Part shown: piece by piece, positions 1 through 12,855 of the stretch
Numbering within the stretch: position 1 is the stretch's first letter
Layout: each line of letters starts with the position of its first letter
Made by a program: the position numbers and the translations under genes
From: Stercorarius parasiticus
Lineage: Eukaryota > Chordata > Aves > Charadriiformes > Stercorariidae
Direction: 5' to 3'
Length of the DNA: 64,000 bases
Assembly: GCA_013396915.1 (NCBI GenBank)
Contig: VWZL01001295.1
Span: forward strand, 1,690-65,689
The notes under the pieces: model-generated
Databases searched by the model: none
The model's input: the letters and a program-made list of their open reading frames with translations, nothing else
Told to the model about the DNA's origin: nothing

Positions 1-289
1 GGCTGGGGGGGATGTCAGGAGGCAATAAGGCTGGGGGGGGCATTAGGGTTTGGGGGTGACGCTGCTGCATGGGTGCTTGGGGTGGTAGGGCAGGGGGATG
101 TGGGGAGCAGCAGGGCTGGGGGGGCTGACAGCGCAGGGGGGTCCTGGGGCAGTCGGGCAGGGGATGTCAGGCTGGCCTTCGGTGCCCGCCACCGCAACGG
201 TGTCCCATGTTCCTACGGCAGCTCCAGGGCTGCCACCTGCCCCAGCCGCGGCTGGCGGTGCCGGGCAGGGAGGGGAGCTGCCAGCCGGG

Positions 290-730
290 CTCTGCCAGGG
301 CTCGCCTCCCGCTCCGCCGGCGCGGGGAAAGGCGGCAGCGCGGCTGGAAATAGAAACGCTGGGTTGAGCTGACGAAGCGCTCGGGGCTTCGGCCGGGCTG
401 GTAACCCGGCCTCGGCACCACGGCCCGCGGGGTGGAGGGACAGACGTCCTCTGCGGCTCCCTCGGCCTGGCGGGGGCGAGCGGAGGTTTCTCCGTGCGCG
501 GGGATGACCGTGGTGGGGAGGAAGTTGATCCCCAGGGAGTCAGTGCCCTTGTCCTTCCAGTGCGCGGGGCTGGCAGTGGGTTTATCTGGGATAAGCTGTA
601 AATTGGAGGCATCCTATTAATGCGTCTTGCTCCGGAGCGAGCCTCGGCCCCGGCGGTGCTGCACAGGTAATCCCGGTGTCCGCGGCGGGCGCCAGGCACG
701 CCTGGGCGAGAGCGCTTGGGGAGGCGGCAG
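290..730 (+). promoter_or_regulatory. CpG-rich segment, candidate promoter / non-coding first exon
   Basis: CpG is dense between about 300 and 480 and again at 625-730, unlike most of the surrounding DNA. CACAG|GTAATC at 662-672 could act as a splice donor, and would fit a 5' UTR exon spliced to 21726. The core TAATCC/GGATTA that GTF2IRD1 is reported to bind for self-repression is present once (668-673). No TATA box is evident, as expected for this gene. Without transcripts this is only a candidate. Confidence 0.25.
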
Positions 731-3700
731 TGCTGCTGAGCATCGCTGCAGAGCCACGGGGCTGGCTACCGCGGCACTTTGAGGTCGGTCGCTCGGCATC
801 CTGCCTCGTCCATCGGCATGCCAGCTCCGGACAGAGGGACCACCTGGGGATGTTGGTGTGGAGCCTCGCATGACGGGACACACAGCTTTGGGGTGTCTGT
901 TCCCCGCGCCGCTCCCGCCGGAGGAGCTGCTGGAAGTGCTGCAACTGGGGAATAATCCTGCAGTTGCGAGTACCTTTAATTCCACAGGGTCCTGCATCTC
1001 TGGTCCCCACTGGCGCGGCCAGACCTGTATGTTGGCTGTTGGAGCCCGTGGAATTTCCTACTCCTGTGGAAATGGCCACAGCGCGCACTCTGAAATGGGA
1101 AGGCAGTGTGGTGGCCACTGGCATCAGAGCCGCCGGCGGTGGTGGCCGAGGGGCCAGGGTGCTAAAGGCCGTGGCTGGGTGCCTCTGCCGCGTCCCGCAG
1201 GTCCCTGCCACCGGAGCAGCAAGCCCTGGCACAGCAGCGAGTGTCGCCGTTGGAGCGGGTGTCAGGGTCGCCTTTAAGTCATGTCTGCCCACGGGTCCCC
1301 TGCTCTGTCCCTTCACCCCCTGAGCTGGGGTCCCAGTGACCCCCGGGGGACGGGGTGCCCCGGTTCAGGGCTGTGCCACTGGTTTTCCCATGCACCGCTG
1401 CTGTCTGAGCTGGCGTTGCCTCTCAAGGCCATGTTTTTGGGGTGAAACCTGCCCAGGATGCATTACCGCTGGGGTCAGTGGTCCATGCAAACCACACCAT
1501 GGGATGCTTGCAGGAGCCGGGGGTGACAAAGGGGACATGTGCCGTTGGCGACCGCCGCCTCCCTCTGCTGTCCCTCCCAGGAGGGCTTTCACGTCTCGGT
1601 GGAGGAGCTGCTGGTGCTGCTGCGGGTCGGAGCTCGTTTAGGTTTGCTAATGAGAAGCAGGGAGAAGAGAACCTGCTTGGGGACGTATTTAGCAACCTGC
1701 CCTACCAGGCTGGGGTAGAGCCGCGGTGCCCTCGCTGGCAGCCCAGTGCTGTGCTGGGAGCCCAGCTTGGTGCCAGCAGGCATCCGATGGGACCCTGCCT
1801 GGGGCAGGAGGTGACAAGGAGGGTGGCCTTTCAGGCCAGCACGGAGGAGACAGGTCTGGTTGTCCCACATGATGTGCATCACGTATGACTCAAGCGATGC
1901 TCTGCTTCAAGAAAGGAGGAAAAAAAACCCCCAAACCCGAAAATCCCAGACCAAAACAAGCGACCTCTTGCTGTTGGAGCTAATGGGGGATTCCCATCTG
2001 CTCCCGCAGGAAATAGCTCAGATTTTTTTCAGCAATTATCAATGCCCTGTACTTCCTTTGGGAATGTTGTCGGCTGCACCCCGGCGGCCAGGCTGGAGGA
2101 ATGTGGAGGGACTCTGGCCAGGCTCGTCCCTAGCCGGTTGCCTGCTGCAGGGCTGACCCCTGGGGTGGGCGCAGGGCTCGGTGCCGGCCGTCCCCGGCTT
2201 GGGCAGCAGTGCCCAGCCCTGCCCTGCCCGTCAGCGGACGGGTGAGGTTATTCCTTGTGCCACCGGTGTCTATTTGCAGATGCCTGTGGCAGGTGGATGT
2301 GGTGGTGGCTCACCATGGAAGAAGAGGTGTGGATGGGGACTGCTGCTCCTGGGATGGCTGGGCTTGGGTGCAGGTGGTGGGTGATGGTTTGGGGAAGGGG
2401 ATGTGTGCGCGAGGGGCTGTGTTGGTACCCGCTCACTGCTCCTGGCCCTCCGGCCGCGTCTGCGTGTGTTGCACCTCGTCGGCAAGGACGAACTTCCTTT
2501 GGGGGTTCAGGGGAACAGGGGCGGGTGCTGAAGGCATGTGGGCTGGATTTGCCACCACTAGAAGCCTTCTCCTCGAGGACAGGGAGGAGTAGAGGAAAGG
2601 ACCTACTGGGAGCTCCTTCCAAGGATGGAGATATCCATCCAGGAGCTAAAAAAGTATTTATTGATTCATTTCTTGGGAAGAACCCAGCTGGAAGCTGTAG
2701 GGAATGGCCTCCTGGTGTCCATCTGGATGCTGGCCCAAGCACGGGGCTGGGGACACCGAGCAGCCCCAGATGGAGGTTTGCTGGGGGGGCAGCGGGTCTT
2801 TGCAGAAGGGAGGAAGGTTTCCTGGGACCGTGCTCTGCCCCGTTGCCACCTGTCCCTTCACAGGACATGTTTTATTTAAATCTCTTGAAGCATTGTCTTT
2901 AAAAAGAGGTCAGGAGCCCTTGGTCTGGCCTGAAGCTGTGGGAGGCTCAGGGCTGCGTGGTGGCTGGGGCCCAGGTGAGCTTTATGGATGGGGGATTTGG
3001 GGGTATTTTGCTCACTGGTTCCATGCTTCATTTCTTAGTGCAGCCCTGTTGGTTGAATTTGCTTCGAGCCCAAGAAAAAAAAGTCAAGTGAGTCGTGGTG
3101 GGGGCTCGTCCCTGCTGCGTGGTGTCCCCGTGGTGGTGGGCGATGGGCTGGGCTGGGGGGCTGCTGCTGGAGGAATCCTCCAAAGCAGCCGGGACATGGC
3201 TGTTGTGGGAACACCCTCGTGTCTCGTCCCAGTTCAGGAGCCGCTGCCAAATGCCATCTTAAAACACTTTGGTGATGGTTTTGGAGGGACTTACCTTTGG
3301 TGGCAGCAAGGCTTTCCCTTAGGTAGGATGCTGTGAAGAAAAGCACTTGGTACACGAATCCCCTCCTCAAGAGCAGGCTCTACCGAGGTGGGATTTACAT
3401 TCCTGCACGCAAACAGCTTCTGTTTGAGTTTTCTGGCTTCACGTTGCCTTGTCGCTGGTCTGGCTGGTTTAAGAAGAGAATTAGCCTCAGCAGGATGAGC
3501 AGGGGACCAGTGAGGAGCATCGCTCTGCTGCTGCACACCCTCATGGATGTCACCGTCCTTTACCGGGACTTCCCCCCTCAGAGCTGATCTCCATCTCTTA
3601 TGAGAGGGATGAGGTGTCTGTCTTCATTTGCTTTAAATCTGCAACATCCAAAGGAGCAAACGCCAGTGGGGAGGTTGGTGTGGACCCAGGAGGGGTCCTG

Positions 3701-5454
3701 GAAATGTGCCATCCAGCACCCGCCCGTGTGCCTGGGACATCTGCCCCAGAAGATTGAAGGGGACAAACCCAGATATCCCCTGCCTGCAGGCGACATCCCC
3801 TGTGGGTGTCCTGCCCCCCTGAGCCATGCAAGCAGTGGGTGCAAATGCTTGTGGTGGGAACAACAGACCTGCTGCTGATCCGTTCCTGGAGCCCCACGGC
3901 AGGGTCAAACCTGGGAGCCTGGAGGGTGCTTTGAGGCGTAGGTCCCTCTGGGGATGGCCGGGAGGAAAACTGGTGGGCAGGATGTTTTGTAATCTTTTTT
4001 ATTTTTTGGTGCATTTCTTGCACTTTTTGGTGATGTGTGCGGGTGCTGGTTGCTGCCAGCGTTTGTGTGTCCTGCTTATCTGGGGTGATCCTGGAGGAAG
4101 AACCTCCCCCTGTGATGGGTGGACAGAGGTTAGAGGGATTTGCACCCTTCCGAGAGAAACGCGTGGTGCCCGGGCCCTGATAACCTGTAGCTTTGTGGGG
4201 TAGTTTGAAGAGGGGCTGAAAAATCCCTTTATGTGAGAAGAGGCGTTTGGTAGAGAGGTTGGAGCTAAGCCCTGTCCCTGTCTGAGGCGGGGGCTGGACA
4301 TGTGGGATCCCAGCCATGGGTTGTGCCAGTGGGGAAGCCATCAGGGAGCCCTTGGCTTCCTTCTCCCTTGCTAAAAAAAGGCAAGAAAACCCTCAAAGCT
4401 TCCCCTCTGGTAACTGCTGGTTAGAGGAACATAAAGGTGGTTAGTCTGGCTTAGGGAAAACTCGTGGTGAGTGGAGGAGTCCCTGGGAGCAAGATGACAG
4501 TGGGGAAATGAAACCATTGCAGTGGGTGAAGACGACCTCCTTGGTTTTATCCAGTTGCTGTGCAAGAAGATGCTTCACCCATTTTTAAAGGGGACGAGTG
4601 GGTCTGTGCTCCCATGTTTCGGCAGAGCTCTTGTCTTGCCTTTACCTCCGGCTGCGTTTGCGTGGACGTGTCTCCTGCCTGGGAAACCACCCGCTCCTTA
4701 GTGCCTGCATGAGGTGACCTTGCCTTGGGACACTGGCCACCACGTTGCTCATCAGCTGCTGGAGCTCCAGCCTGGTGGCACCGCAGGGTTGGCCCTGGGC
4801 AGTGGGGATGGCTCCGGCCATTGTGATGGGGATGGAGGTGACTCCCTGGAGGTGGGCAGGACCCCCCACGCTGGCACGCACAGATGAAAGAGGTGAACCC
4901 AGCCCCACTTCTAATTAGCAACAAGCCTCACACCTGAAATTAAGCCTGGCCACTTTATAAGGGCTCAGCGCCGGGGAGCACGCGTGGCACGTTGCATCGA
5001 TGACGGCATCCGGGAGCAGTGCCGGTAAGGCAGGCGCTGCCCTTCCCGCTCGCTTCCAGCCATCGGGGAGAGCCTCCGGGATGCTGAAAGACTTAGGATG
5101 AAGCTTGAGATGAGCTTTTGGGCTCCTGCTCTGTACCCCGCCGCAGGGCAGGGACCCCATTGAGTGGTAGGGTTTTCCCTGGATGGATGCTCAGACCTTC
5201 CCAAAAGGAACCCCAAAGGATGGTTTGCGTTCGGGGCTGGACCAGCGCTGAGCCCCCGGGATGGGGTATTTTGGCGTATCTCCCCCATCCCCGGTACGAT
5301 GGGGCTGTCCCCACTGCAGTCGGGCTTTGGGACCCATTTGTGTCTCCATCTCCCACCCAAGTTACTCTCCTCCCCATCGGGTCAGTTTTCTGCTCGTTTC
5401 ATTGCAGGGATGGAAAAACCTGTAGGAAAGGCAGGATTATGTCTCCCTAATTGG

Positions 5455-5860
5455 TAGGGGCCTGATTATCATTTCTACCCAGAGCTCTGGTAATGATTAA
5501 ATGTGTGAGAATTATCTTTATTATTTGTATTGCATTAGTATTTAGCAAGATAGGACCCCATCTGCGGTGCAAACGGTGAATGATAGCCCTTGCACAGGGG
5601 TATATAGTCTCTGGCACACGCGGCGCGTGTCCTGGGCCGGGTGGATCGGGGTTTTGAGCACCCATGGCATCGCCCGAATTGCTATCACACTCCACTCGCC
5701 GGCACTTAGAAGGACTCAGAGCATTGAATTGTACGTCTTTTTTGATGCATATGAGTCACATGTGTTTTAGTGTGTGGGAAGAAAAAAATCAGTGTATTAA
5801 CATGACCTCTGAAGTTGTGATTTATATATAGATTTAAAATATATATATATACATTTTTGG
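5455..5860. other. AT-rich islands, candidate conserved non-coding element
   Basis: 5460-5555 and 5690-5860 are AT-rich against a GC-rich background, with homeodomain-like TAAT/ATTA cores (GGTAATGATTAAATG near 5489). The last part, 5819-5857, is a simple TA-type run. Element status is inferred from composition only. Confidence 0.25.
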
Positions 5861-6639
5861 CACCTGGGCTGTCAAAGCCCAGGAGTTGGCCGCCGCCTTT
5901 AGACGCTCTTGCTTTATTGTTGGAGGGCTACAATAAAGCAATCTCGTTAGGTAAATATAACGATGTTACGATCCACCATCTGCTAAAGCGCTGCTGCGTG
6001 GTGGGAGCTGCCTGCCGCACCGCTTCTCCCCAGCTCCTTCTTGCTGTGTCCCCCACGTGTCTTGCGTGTCCTGAGAGAAACGCGAGTGGTTGGTACAGAT
6101 GGGGAAAGGGCTTTTTCTTATGGTTTCCTCCCTTTTAACCAGCCGAGGGACGAGCTGTTGAACCCTTCCAGCTGGTGAGGACCGATTCCCACCGGAGTGC
6201 GGTGGGGAGGTTGGGATGGTGGTAGGGTCATTGGAAGGTCCCCCCCAAATCTGGGTCACCATGTTGCCAAGCTGTGGAGACCCCGATGCGTGGGGATGCT
6301 CTGGTCTGCAGGGACACCCCAAGATGCCACCAGGTCCATGGGTCCCACAGCATCATCCTTGCTCCCATCCGAGCGGTGGGACAACCCCGTCCCGGTGGCA
6401 GCAGGGACCCCCCTGCGCACCCCCCCAGGCGCTGGAAGCCCTTTTGCAATCGCCGGCAGGAAGGATCACGCTCGGTCGGCAAAATATGTGAGGAACTCTG
6501 CTTGTTTAAAGTGCCTTTGGGGTTTTGGGCCTTAAATAAACATCCTGGTTGGGGTTTGGGTTGGAGGTTTTCATCCCGGGAAAGGCAGGCGGGGGGGAAG
6601 GGAGCCGCGCTGGTGCCCCAAGTCCGCGTGCGCCTTCTG

Positions 6640-7140
6640 ACAAGGTTATAAATTAGCTTCATTAGAGGAGGATCACTGAAAATAAATTGCTCCACACCCT
6701 TTAGGGGCATCACTGGGCTGTAATTTCATCTCGTCTTTCTGGGGAAAAAATGCCTAGAAACCCCTGAAGTGAAATTACAGCATTTTACCCTGAGCTAGAG
6801 CTTGGTAGATTTTACCCCCCCCCCAAAAAATGCCAACACCCCCCCGTTGCCCCCTGAGGAAGCTGGGCTGGGGCTTGCATGGAAAGCAGGGGGGTTAGAT
6901 GGGGTTGGCTGCAGGTTTGTGGCACACGTGGCCCGTTGTCCCTCCGGTGGGGACGCCTGGCCGGGGAGAGGAGGGTGCCGGGTGCTGGAACCCCCCCAAA
7001 ATGGTTCAAAGTGAGCAGCCCCTGTGCCATTAATACAGATCTGTGGCAGGAGCAGGCGGCGGCCGACCTTTAACAGGACATTAAACATTTATTAAAACCG
7101 TTAGAATTAGTGTCAGGTTGTATTTATTTATTTTCTTTAA
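6640..7140. other. AT-rich islands flanking a C-rich block
   Basis: 6640-6790 and 7020-7140 are AT-rich with TAAT-type motifs; between them is C-rich sequence with a run of nine Cs at 6817-6825. No gene is seen. Possible conserved element, by composition only. Confidence 0.2.
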
Positions 7141-9285
7141 AAAGGGGGAGGGGGGGAAGATACAGGAGAGGCGAGCGTGACCTGAGAGCCTGGTGAGGTG
7201 ACCGATCCCATGCGGTGTGTTCCCAGCCCTCCCCGTGCAAGCTCCCAGAGCAAAGACCTGGCTCTGGGATGGATCCAGCATCTTCCCGTGCCCTTCCCAC
7301 AGCTCCTTGCTGGATCCTGCTGCGGGAAAGAGTCGGCACCCAGCATCTGCCATGAAAAATCTCCCCTCCATCCTGGGCCCCTCAAATACTTATCGTTCAG
7401 GTGGGTTATTTCCCCCCCCACCCACCTGCCCAAAGGTTTAATCCTTTCTGGGGGGTGGGAGAGCGCAAGATCAGCCTCGCATCTTTCCGACATCATCTTC
7501 CCGCAGCCGGCCGCCAGCTTTCCCCGAGCCGCCCCTCCAAGGATTACGCGCTCTCTTGAAAAACCTCTTTGTTTCCCCATGTTTGCTGTTGTAATTTATG
7601 TACGATGCCGCCGCTTGTTGAAAAACAAGGTCTTTATCTCCGTGGGAATTACACCTGCCGAAATCCAGCCCTATCGCTGCCTGCGCGTGAGGCTCTCCAT
7701 GATAAAAGCCGGCTCCAGTGCTGCCGCAGCGATGCAAAAGTTTCCTCTACTTTAGCCACCGGCGAGGGCGATGCTTGCATCCCCCCTGCACCTTGTAGCG
7801 CACAAATCCCCTCCTCTTTAAATGCTCCCTGAAAGCAGGTTGTGGCTTCATCGCCCGTAAATTGTCCTTCTCCTGATTTTATTTCTTCCTCCCCTAGCAG
7901 CATAGGTACCGTTTCTGCAGTGTTCAGAAGAATCGGGATATTTTTCTGGCTCTTGGTTGATTTATTTTATTTTTGTTCTGTATGTAAGATGCAGAACTCC
8001 GTGCTCGCTGACCTTCCGGCACGCCGTGGATCCGGCGCCGTGGTGCCGATGGATGGAGCGGAGAGCACCCGTCCCATGGGACCAAGGGTGCCCGTGGGTG
8101 GCTGGCAACCGCGCTCCTGGAAAAGGCTATTTTTAACAGCTGGGATCGTGCTGGGTTGCCATCGATGTGCTGGAGCACGTAGGCATCCTTTATTATTTTA
8201 AACCCAATAATTAAAAATAATGCGGAGGCTGTCTCTGCTGTGGGTAGCGGCTGCTGAGGATGCTCCGGGATGCTGGCTTTCCCGTGGCGTGGGGGTCTCA
8301 TCCGCACCTGGACCAGCGGGTGGGCTTTGCCGTGGCATGTCTCCGGCTCCCCCCGTTGCTGTCCCCATTTGGGCAGGGAAGCCAATGCCCGTCGGCAACC
8401 AGAGCCGGCCCTTCGGAGGTGCGGGACCAGAAGAGCAGGAAGGGAGATGGCTCCCATCAGGGCCGCAGGCTAGGAGAGCGGTGGGAGGGTGGCTGTCCTC
8501 CCGGCACTGCCTGTCTCCGTGTGCCCCCTCCCCGCAGCTCCGCACCCCCCAAAAACAAAATGGCAGCAGTGGGGGTGCACGCCGGCATCGCCCGGGTGGG
8601 AGCCAGGACGCAGTGCCAGGGTCTCCCTGCTCTTCCTCCTCCTCCCCATAACTCTTCGCCTGGGGTCAGGTCAGGCACGGGGGGTGCCGGCCTGGGTCTG
8701 CACCCTCCCGCGTGCTCCCCGCCTAGAAACCGGCAGTGATGCCTATGGAAAACCTCACAGCAAACGCCGTCCCTCTTAAACCCACGTGCTGTGGGTGCAC
8801 CCAGAGTTTTTCTGTCCTCCCCCCCCCCTTCACTAACCTGCTTTTCACCAGCAATGCTACAAAAGGCGTTTAAGCCCAGAACCTTCCTTCTTGCTATTGA
8901 TTTTGCTTTCTGCTCGAGTCTCTCTTTATTGCCCTTGGTATTTTGAGCAGCTGGAAGGATGCTGGGGGGAGCTGGGCTGCCTCTTCGGGGGGCTTCATGT
9001 CCCCGTCAGCGAGGTGACGGGCCGGGGGGCTGGTGGAGGCGTTGGTGGGGATGGAGTGGTACCTCTCCTTGGAGGTGCTGATATCCCGGGGGTCCCGGTT
9101 CTGGGCTGTTCCTTGAAGATGCCGGAGAGATGCAGGATCACACTTGGTGCCCAGGGAAAGCCTCTAGTAGGGTGGCTGGGGCAGTTTCTGCTCCTGGTCC
9201 CGGGTCACCATCCTTGGGGAGAGGTTAAGGCAATTCCTCCCATCTTGCGCGGGGGAAAACCAGCATTTTGCTTTTAATCAGGTTT

Positions 9286-9655
9286 TGGGGCTCCGCCCGG
9301 GTCAGCGATTTCGCAGCGGATGAGGCACGGCGGCACAGCAGCCGAAATAAACCCGCCTATTTAAATATTTACTTGCCCATTATAAAGTAGCTCCGTGTTT
9401 ACCCGCTCCGCGTCTGTGTGCGGCGCGAACAGCCGTGCCCGGAGCTCGCCGGCCTCCCCGGCTCGCCACCCGCACTGCCCAGCCATGTGCACCCATTTTC
9501 TAATTGTTTGCCACCCAATTAAGGAGAACTGATTAAGAAATCAATTCACAGTCTTGGGCTCCGTGGGTCCCGAACTGAATGCTTTGATCGCGGCGGAGCG
9601 GCGACGGATGCGGGCAAGCGCGCTGCTTCCCATCCTTCTGGCTGAAGCAAGAGGT
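9286..9655 (+). promoter_or_regulatory. CpG-rich segment with TATA-like box and possible donor, candidate alternative promoter
   Basis: Two CpG-rich blocks (9295-9350, 9400-9475) and a third (9585-9635) flank AT-rich stretches with TATTTAAATATTTA (9359-9372) and CATTATAAAG (9378-9387). AGAG|GTAATT near 9650 is a possible donor. The mix of CpG blocks and AT-rich, sharply bounded sequence suggests regulatory DNA: either an internal promoter or an enhancer. Confidence 0.2.
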
Positions 9656-10364
9656 AATTAAGGGGCTTTTGGTGTTGGGTTGATTTGGTATTTGAAAATT
9701 CTTAATTTTTTGTGCGTTTTGTGGCGTATGAGGCTGTGGGGTCTTGGCGGGGTTCGGAGTGCGGGTCCCTGCTCGGTGGCATGCTGAGTTGTGGTGATGG
9801 AGAGCCTGAGACAGTCCTCAGCAGTGCAGCCCCTTGTTTCCCATCTCATGGATGAAGACATCGGAGGGTTTCCATTTTTCAAACTGACAAATACACGCGT
9901 GAAAAATAATCTGTGAGCCTGAAAAATAAGCTGCGTGCCCTCTGCCTTCCCCATGACAAGGTGCTCTCCCTTTGCACAGCCCCCAAAAATCTCTTTTTTT
10001 TTTTTTNCTGGTCCAGAGAGGAATCACCTCTCCTGGAAGCACCACCATCCCAGAGCTACATCAGCATCGAGCCACCTCCCGCACCCAAACCGTGATGCAT
10101 ATGTATTTATTTTCTGCTATTTGCGGGGCGGCTGAGCCGGGCTCTTGCTTTTCCCAGTGGCGAGGAACCGGGGTGCCTTCCAGCCGCCTCGGCACCCCTC
10201 GAACCCGCCCCGGGCACCCCAAGAGGCATTGGGTGCTGGGTGTTGGGTGCTCATTTCCCCACCCTCGCACCTAAAGCAGGCTCCGAATGTGGGACGCCGC
10301 TTCGTTTGGCACTTTGTCGGGCGTCGGAGCTGCCGATTAAGGGAAACGTGCCATGAGGCAGGTT

Positions 10365-10830
10365 TGCTTTGCAGGATTAAAAGCAAATAAATATTTATGC
10401 GCTATGCAAAGCAGGCCCGATAAGATATGCGTATCATCAGGAATTTGAAGCGGTTTCGGTTTGGGCCAGAGATGAAGGGGTGCGTGTGTTGGTGCGTTAT
10501 GTGGGTTTAAAGGGATGGTTTTTTCTCCTGCTGCACAAAAATAAAAATAGAGAGGGGAAAAACAAGGGTGTTTTTGCTTCTTGGGCTGCTGTGGTCTTGG
10601 GTTTCGCCATCTCCCCAACATCCTGGTGTCTCTGTCTGCAGGGATGGAGAAGAGCCAGGGAGAGAGGGCAGTGCAGGCAGCATTTCGTATGCAAATATAA
10701 TGCTGGCCCCGTTCCTAATATTCGCTGTGTTTACACGTAAATGCAAACAACTGTTGACTTAGTTTCAACAGATAATGTGTTTCATAACACAATGGAAATG
10801 AGAATTAAGCTGGAATTTAGCAGGGGGGAA
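10365..10830. other. candidate conserved non-coding element with POU octamer
   Basis: Two AT-rich islands, 10370-10445 and 10678-10825. The second contains a perfect octamer ATGCAAAT (10689-10696), a second partial TGCAAA nearby (10742-10747), and several TTAG/TAAT cores. Complex, non-repetitive AT-rich sequence inside GC-rich intron is the usual look of a conserved enhancer. Confidence 0.3.
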
Positions 10831-12639
10831 CATGTGTTTCTGCGAGACCTCGGGCTCCGCCGGCCCCGTGCCTGTGTGCCGTGTCGTGGTCACGGCAGTG
10901 CCAGCGCCGGGGGCGCTTGGGGCTGGGGCTCGGCGTCCTCGGGGGACTCCTCCTCGCTGGTGTTGGGGGACACCTCTAACGAGCGATTTCCCTTTGCTAA
11001 ACCACCCTGAGACAGGGTGAGCGAGACGAGAGGGCAGGGGTGGTCGGCTGCAGGATGGGAGAGTTGAACCGACACGCTGGGGCGGGACCTGGCGTCCCCC
11101 CGAGGTTACAGGGACTGGTCCAGGGACAGTTTTCCCCTGGGAAAGAAGGGACTCGTGTGCTTCGGGGGGATCGAGGTGTGAGGGGAAGGGAACTGCTGGC
11201 CCAGGCTACTGCATTGGAGTCCAAGCACCGTCGCGTCCCGGGAGGGAGGAGGTGGCAGCGTCCGGGTCACCTTGTCCCAGAGTGACTCTGAGCAGAAGCA
11301 TGTGGGAGAGGCCCTGGCTGTATTTTAGGGCCGGATCCTGCCCAGCCCGGGGCAACCCTCGCAGGGCTCCCCGTGGCCAGCCCTGGCACCGGCCTTTGAG
11401 TCACACTCAAATCGCTGGCTATCAGAGCTGCTCCTGCTGGCTCCACGCCTGCCGCTCACCCCACCCCACCGCACCCCAACCCTGCCGGGGGCCAGGCGGG
11501 ACCCCGGCACCACCGGGCACCCCCCCGGGATGCTGCGTTGCCCTTCCCGGGTGAAGGCACCCAATGGACATGGGCAGCTCCCCGAGGAACAGAGGCGTCG
11601 CTGGGGAATCGGCCATTTGAACAGTGTGTAATCACCATCTCAGGGTGTGGGTTTGTCCCCGTCTGTCTGTCTGCCGGTCCCTCGCCTGCTGGCTGGTGGC
11701 CACCCAGCACGGCGGGGCTGCAGCACCACTCGTGGTGCTTAGGCTTAAAAAAAACCCCAGCCCCCCCGTGAATACGGCGGGGGGAAAGTTCGTGATGTGT
11801 GCCCAAGCTATATTAGACACCAGCGAATCTCCCCCCCAAGGGCTGTAGGGACGGTCACGCTGGTGGGGACACCTCGGCTGGGGGTGCACGGCTCTACCAG
11901 CCACCGGGGAGCCCGACCATGGGCTGGGGACCCCCGGGACCCCTCAGCTGTGGAGCTGTGGGAGGCAGAAGCAGCATGGCAGGACCCAGTGTTGTGGCGC
12001 TGGTCGTGATGCCAGGGCCTGGGGAAGCCAGAGCCGTCCTCAGCCAGACCCGGCAGCTCCTGGCGTGTCAGCTCCGCGCTGAGGGAGGGTGATGTCTGCC
12101 TGGGGTGGGTGGGGGCCACGCAGCACCCGCGGCTGTTTGTGTCTGGCAGCTGGCAGTGATGCCGAGCCCTGATAGCGCCACAGTAATGGCGGGGTTTGCA
12201 TGAGAAACAGCAGGTTTGGGGCTGGTGCCGCGGCCAGAGGCTGCCCGGGGAGGGAATGGGGATCCCAGCCGGTCGGGGCAGGCAGCCGCCGGCAGCATCC
12301 CTCCTCCCCGGCGGCACTGCCCAGCTCCCTTGGAGGGTCACACCGGGGCGGGCGCAGGGAGGCTTCACCGAAGAGTCCTCCATTGCTGGTGTGAGTCACC
12401 AGCCCCCGCGGGATGCCCCATTCTGGGCAGGCGTCGAGGCGGCGCAGCCGGCACCGGCACTTGGCACACGTGCTCCCCGCTGCCGGGACGGAGCAGAGGG
12501 CAAGCGCTGGGGCCATGTAGGATATGCCGTCACCTTTCCGACTCATCCCCTAAAATAAAACAAGGGAGAAGGGCGCAGGCAGGAGCAGGGAGCTCGGGGC
12601 ACGGGATGCTGCCGTCTCCCAGCCTCCTTTCATCCCCTT

Positions 12640-12855
12640 AGAAAGCCGTTTTATTCTTTTATTGAGCTTATTTATGTGGTACAGAGTCAGGCCTGTGATT
12701 AGCAAATAGCCTGTCCTGTAACATGGGGAATACTCGATACTGACACACCGGCAACCAGAGAGAAATATTAGAGATAAAATTAAAACATAATGAGATTAGG
12801 TAGCGGCTCTCTATCAGGGACCTCCTTACACAGAGGTAATTACCTGGGCAGAGCC
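12640..12855. other. candidate conserved non-coding element
   Basis: About 210 bp of complex AT-rich sequence with sharp edges in GC-rich DNA, with GATTAG, GATAAAATTAAAA, TAATGAGATTAGG and GTAATTACC motifs (palindromic homeodomain-type GGTAATTACC at 12835-12844). No open frame and no repeat similarity that I recognise. Confidence 0.35.

Noticed and set aside
43..699. 218-codon reverse-strand open frame
   Set aside because: Pro/Ser/Ala-rich chance frame over the CpG-rich block.
582..1316. 244-codon reverse-strand open frame
   Set aside because: Ala/Pro/Arg-rich translation of GC-rich DNA; no domain; neighbouring frames are equally long.
2248..2868. 206-codon reverse-strand frame overlapped by a 215-codon forward frame
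   Set aside because: Both strands open over the same GC-rich sequence, the usual sign of chance; no domain in either.
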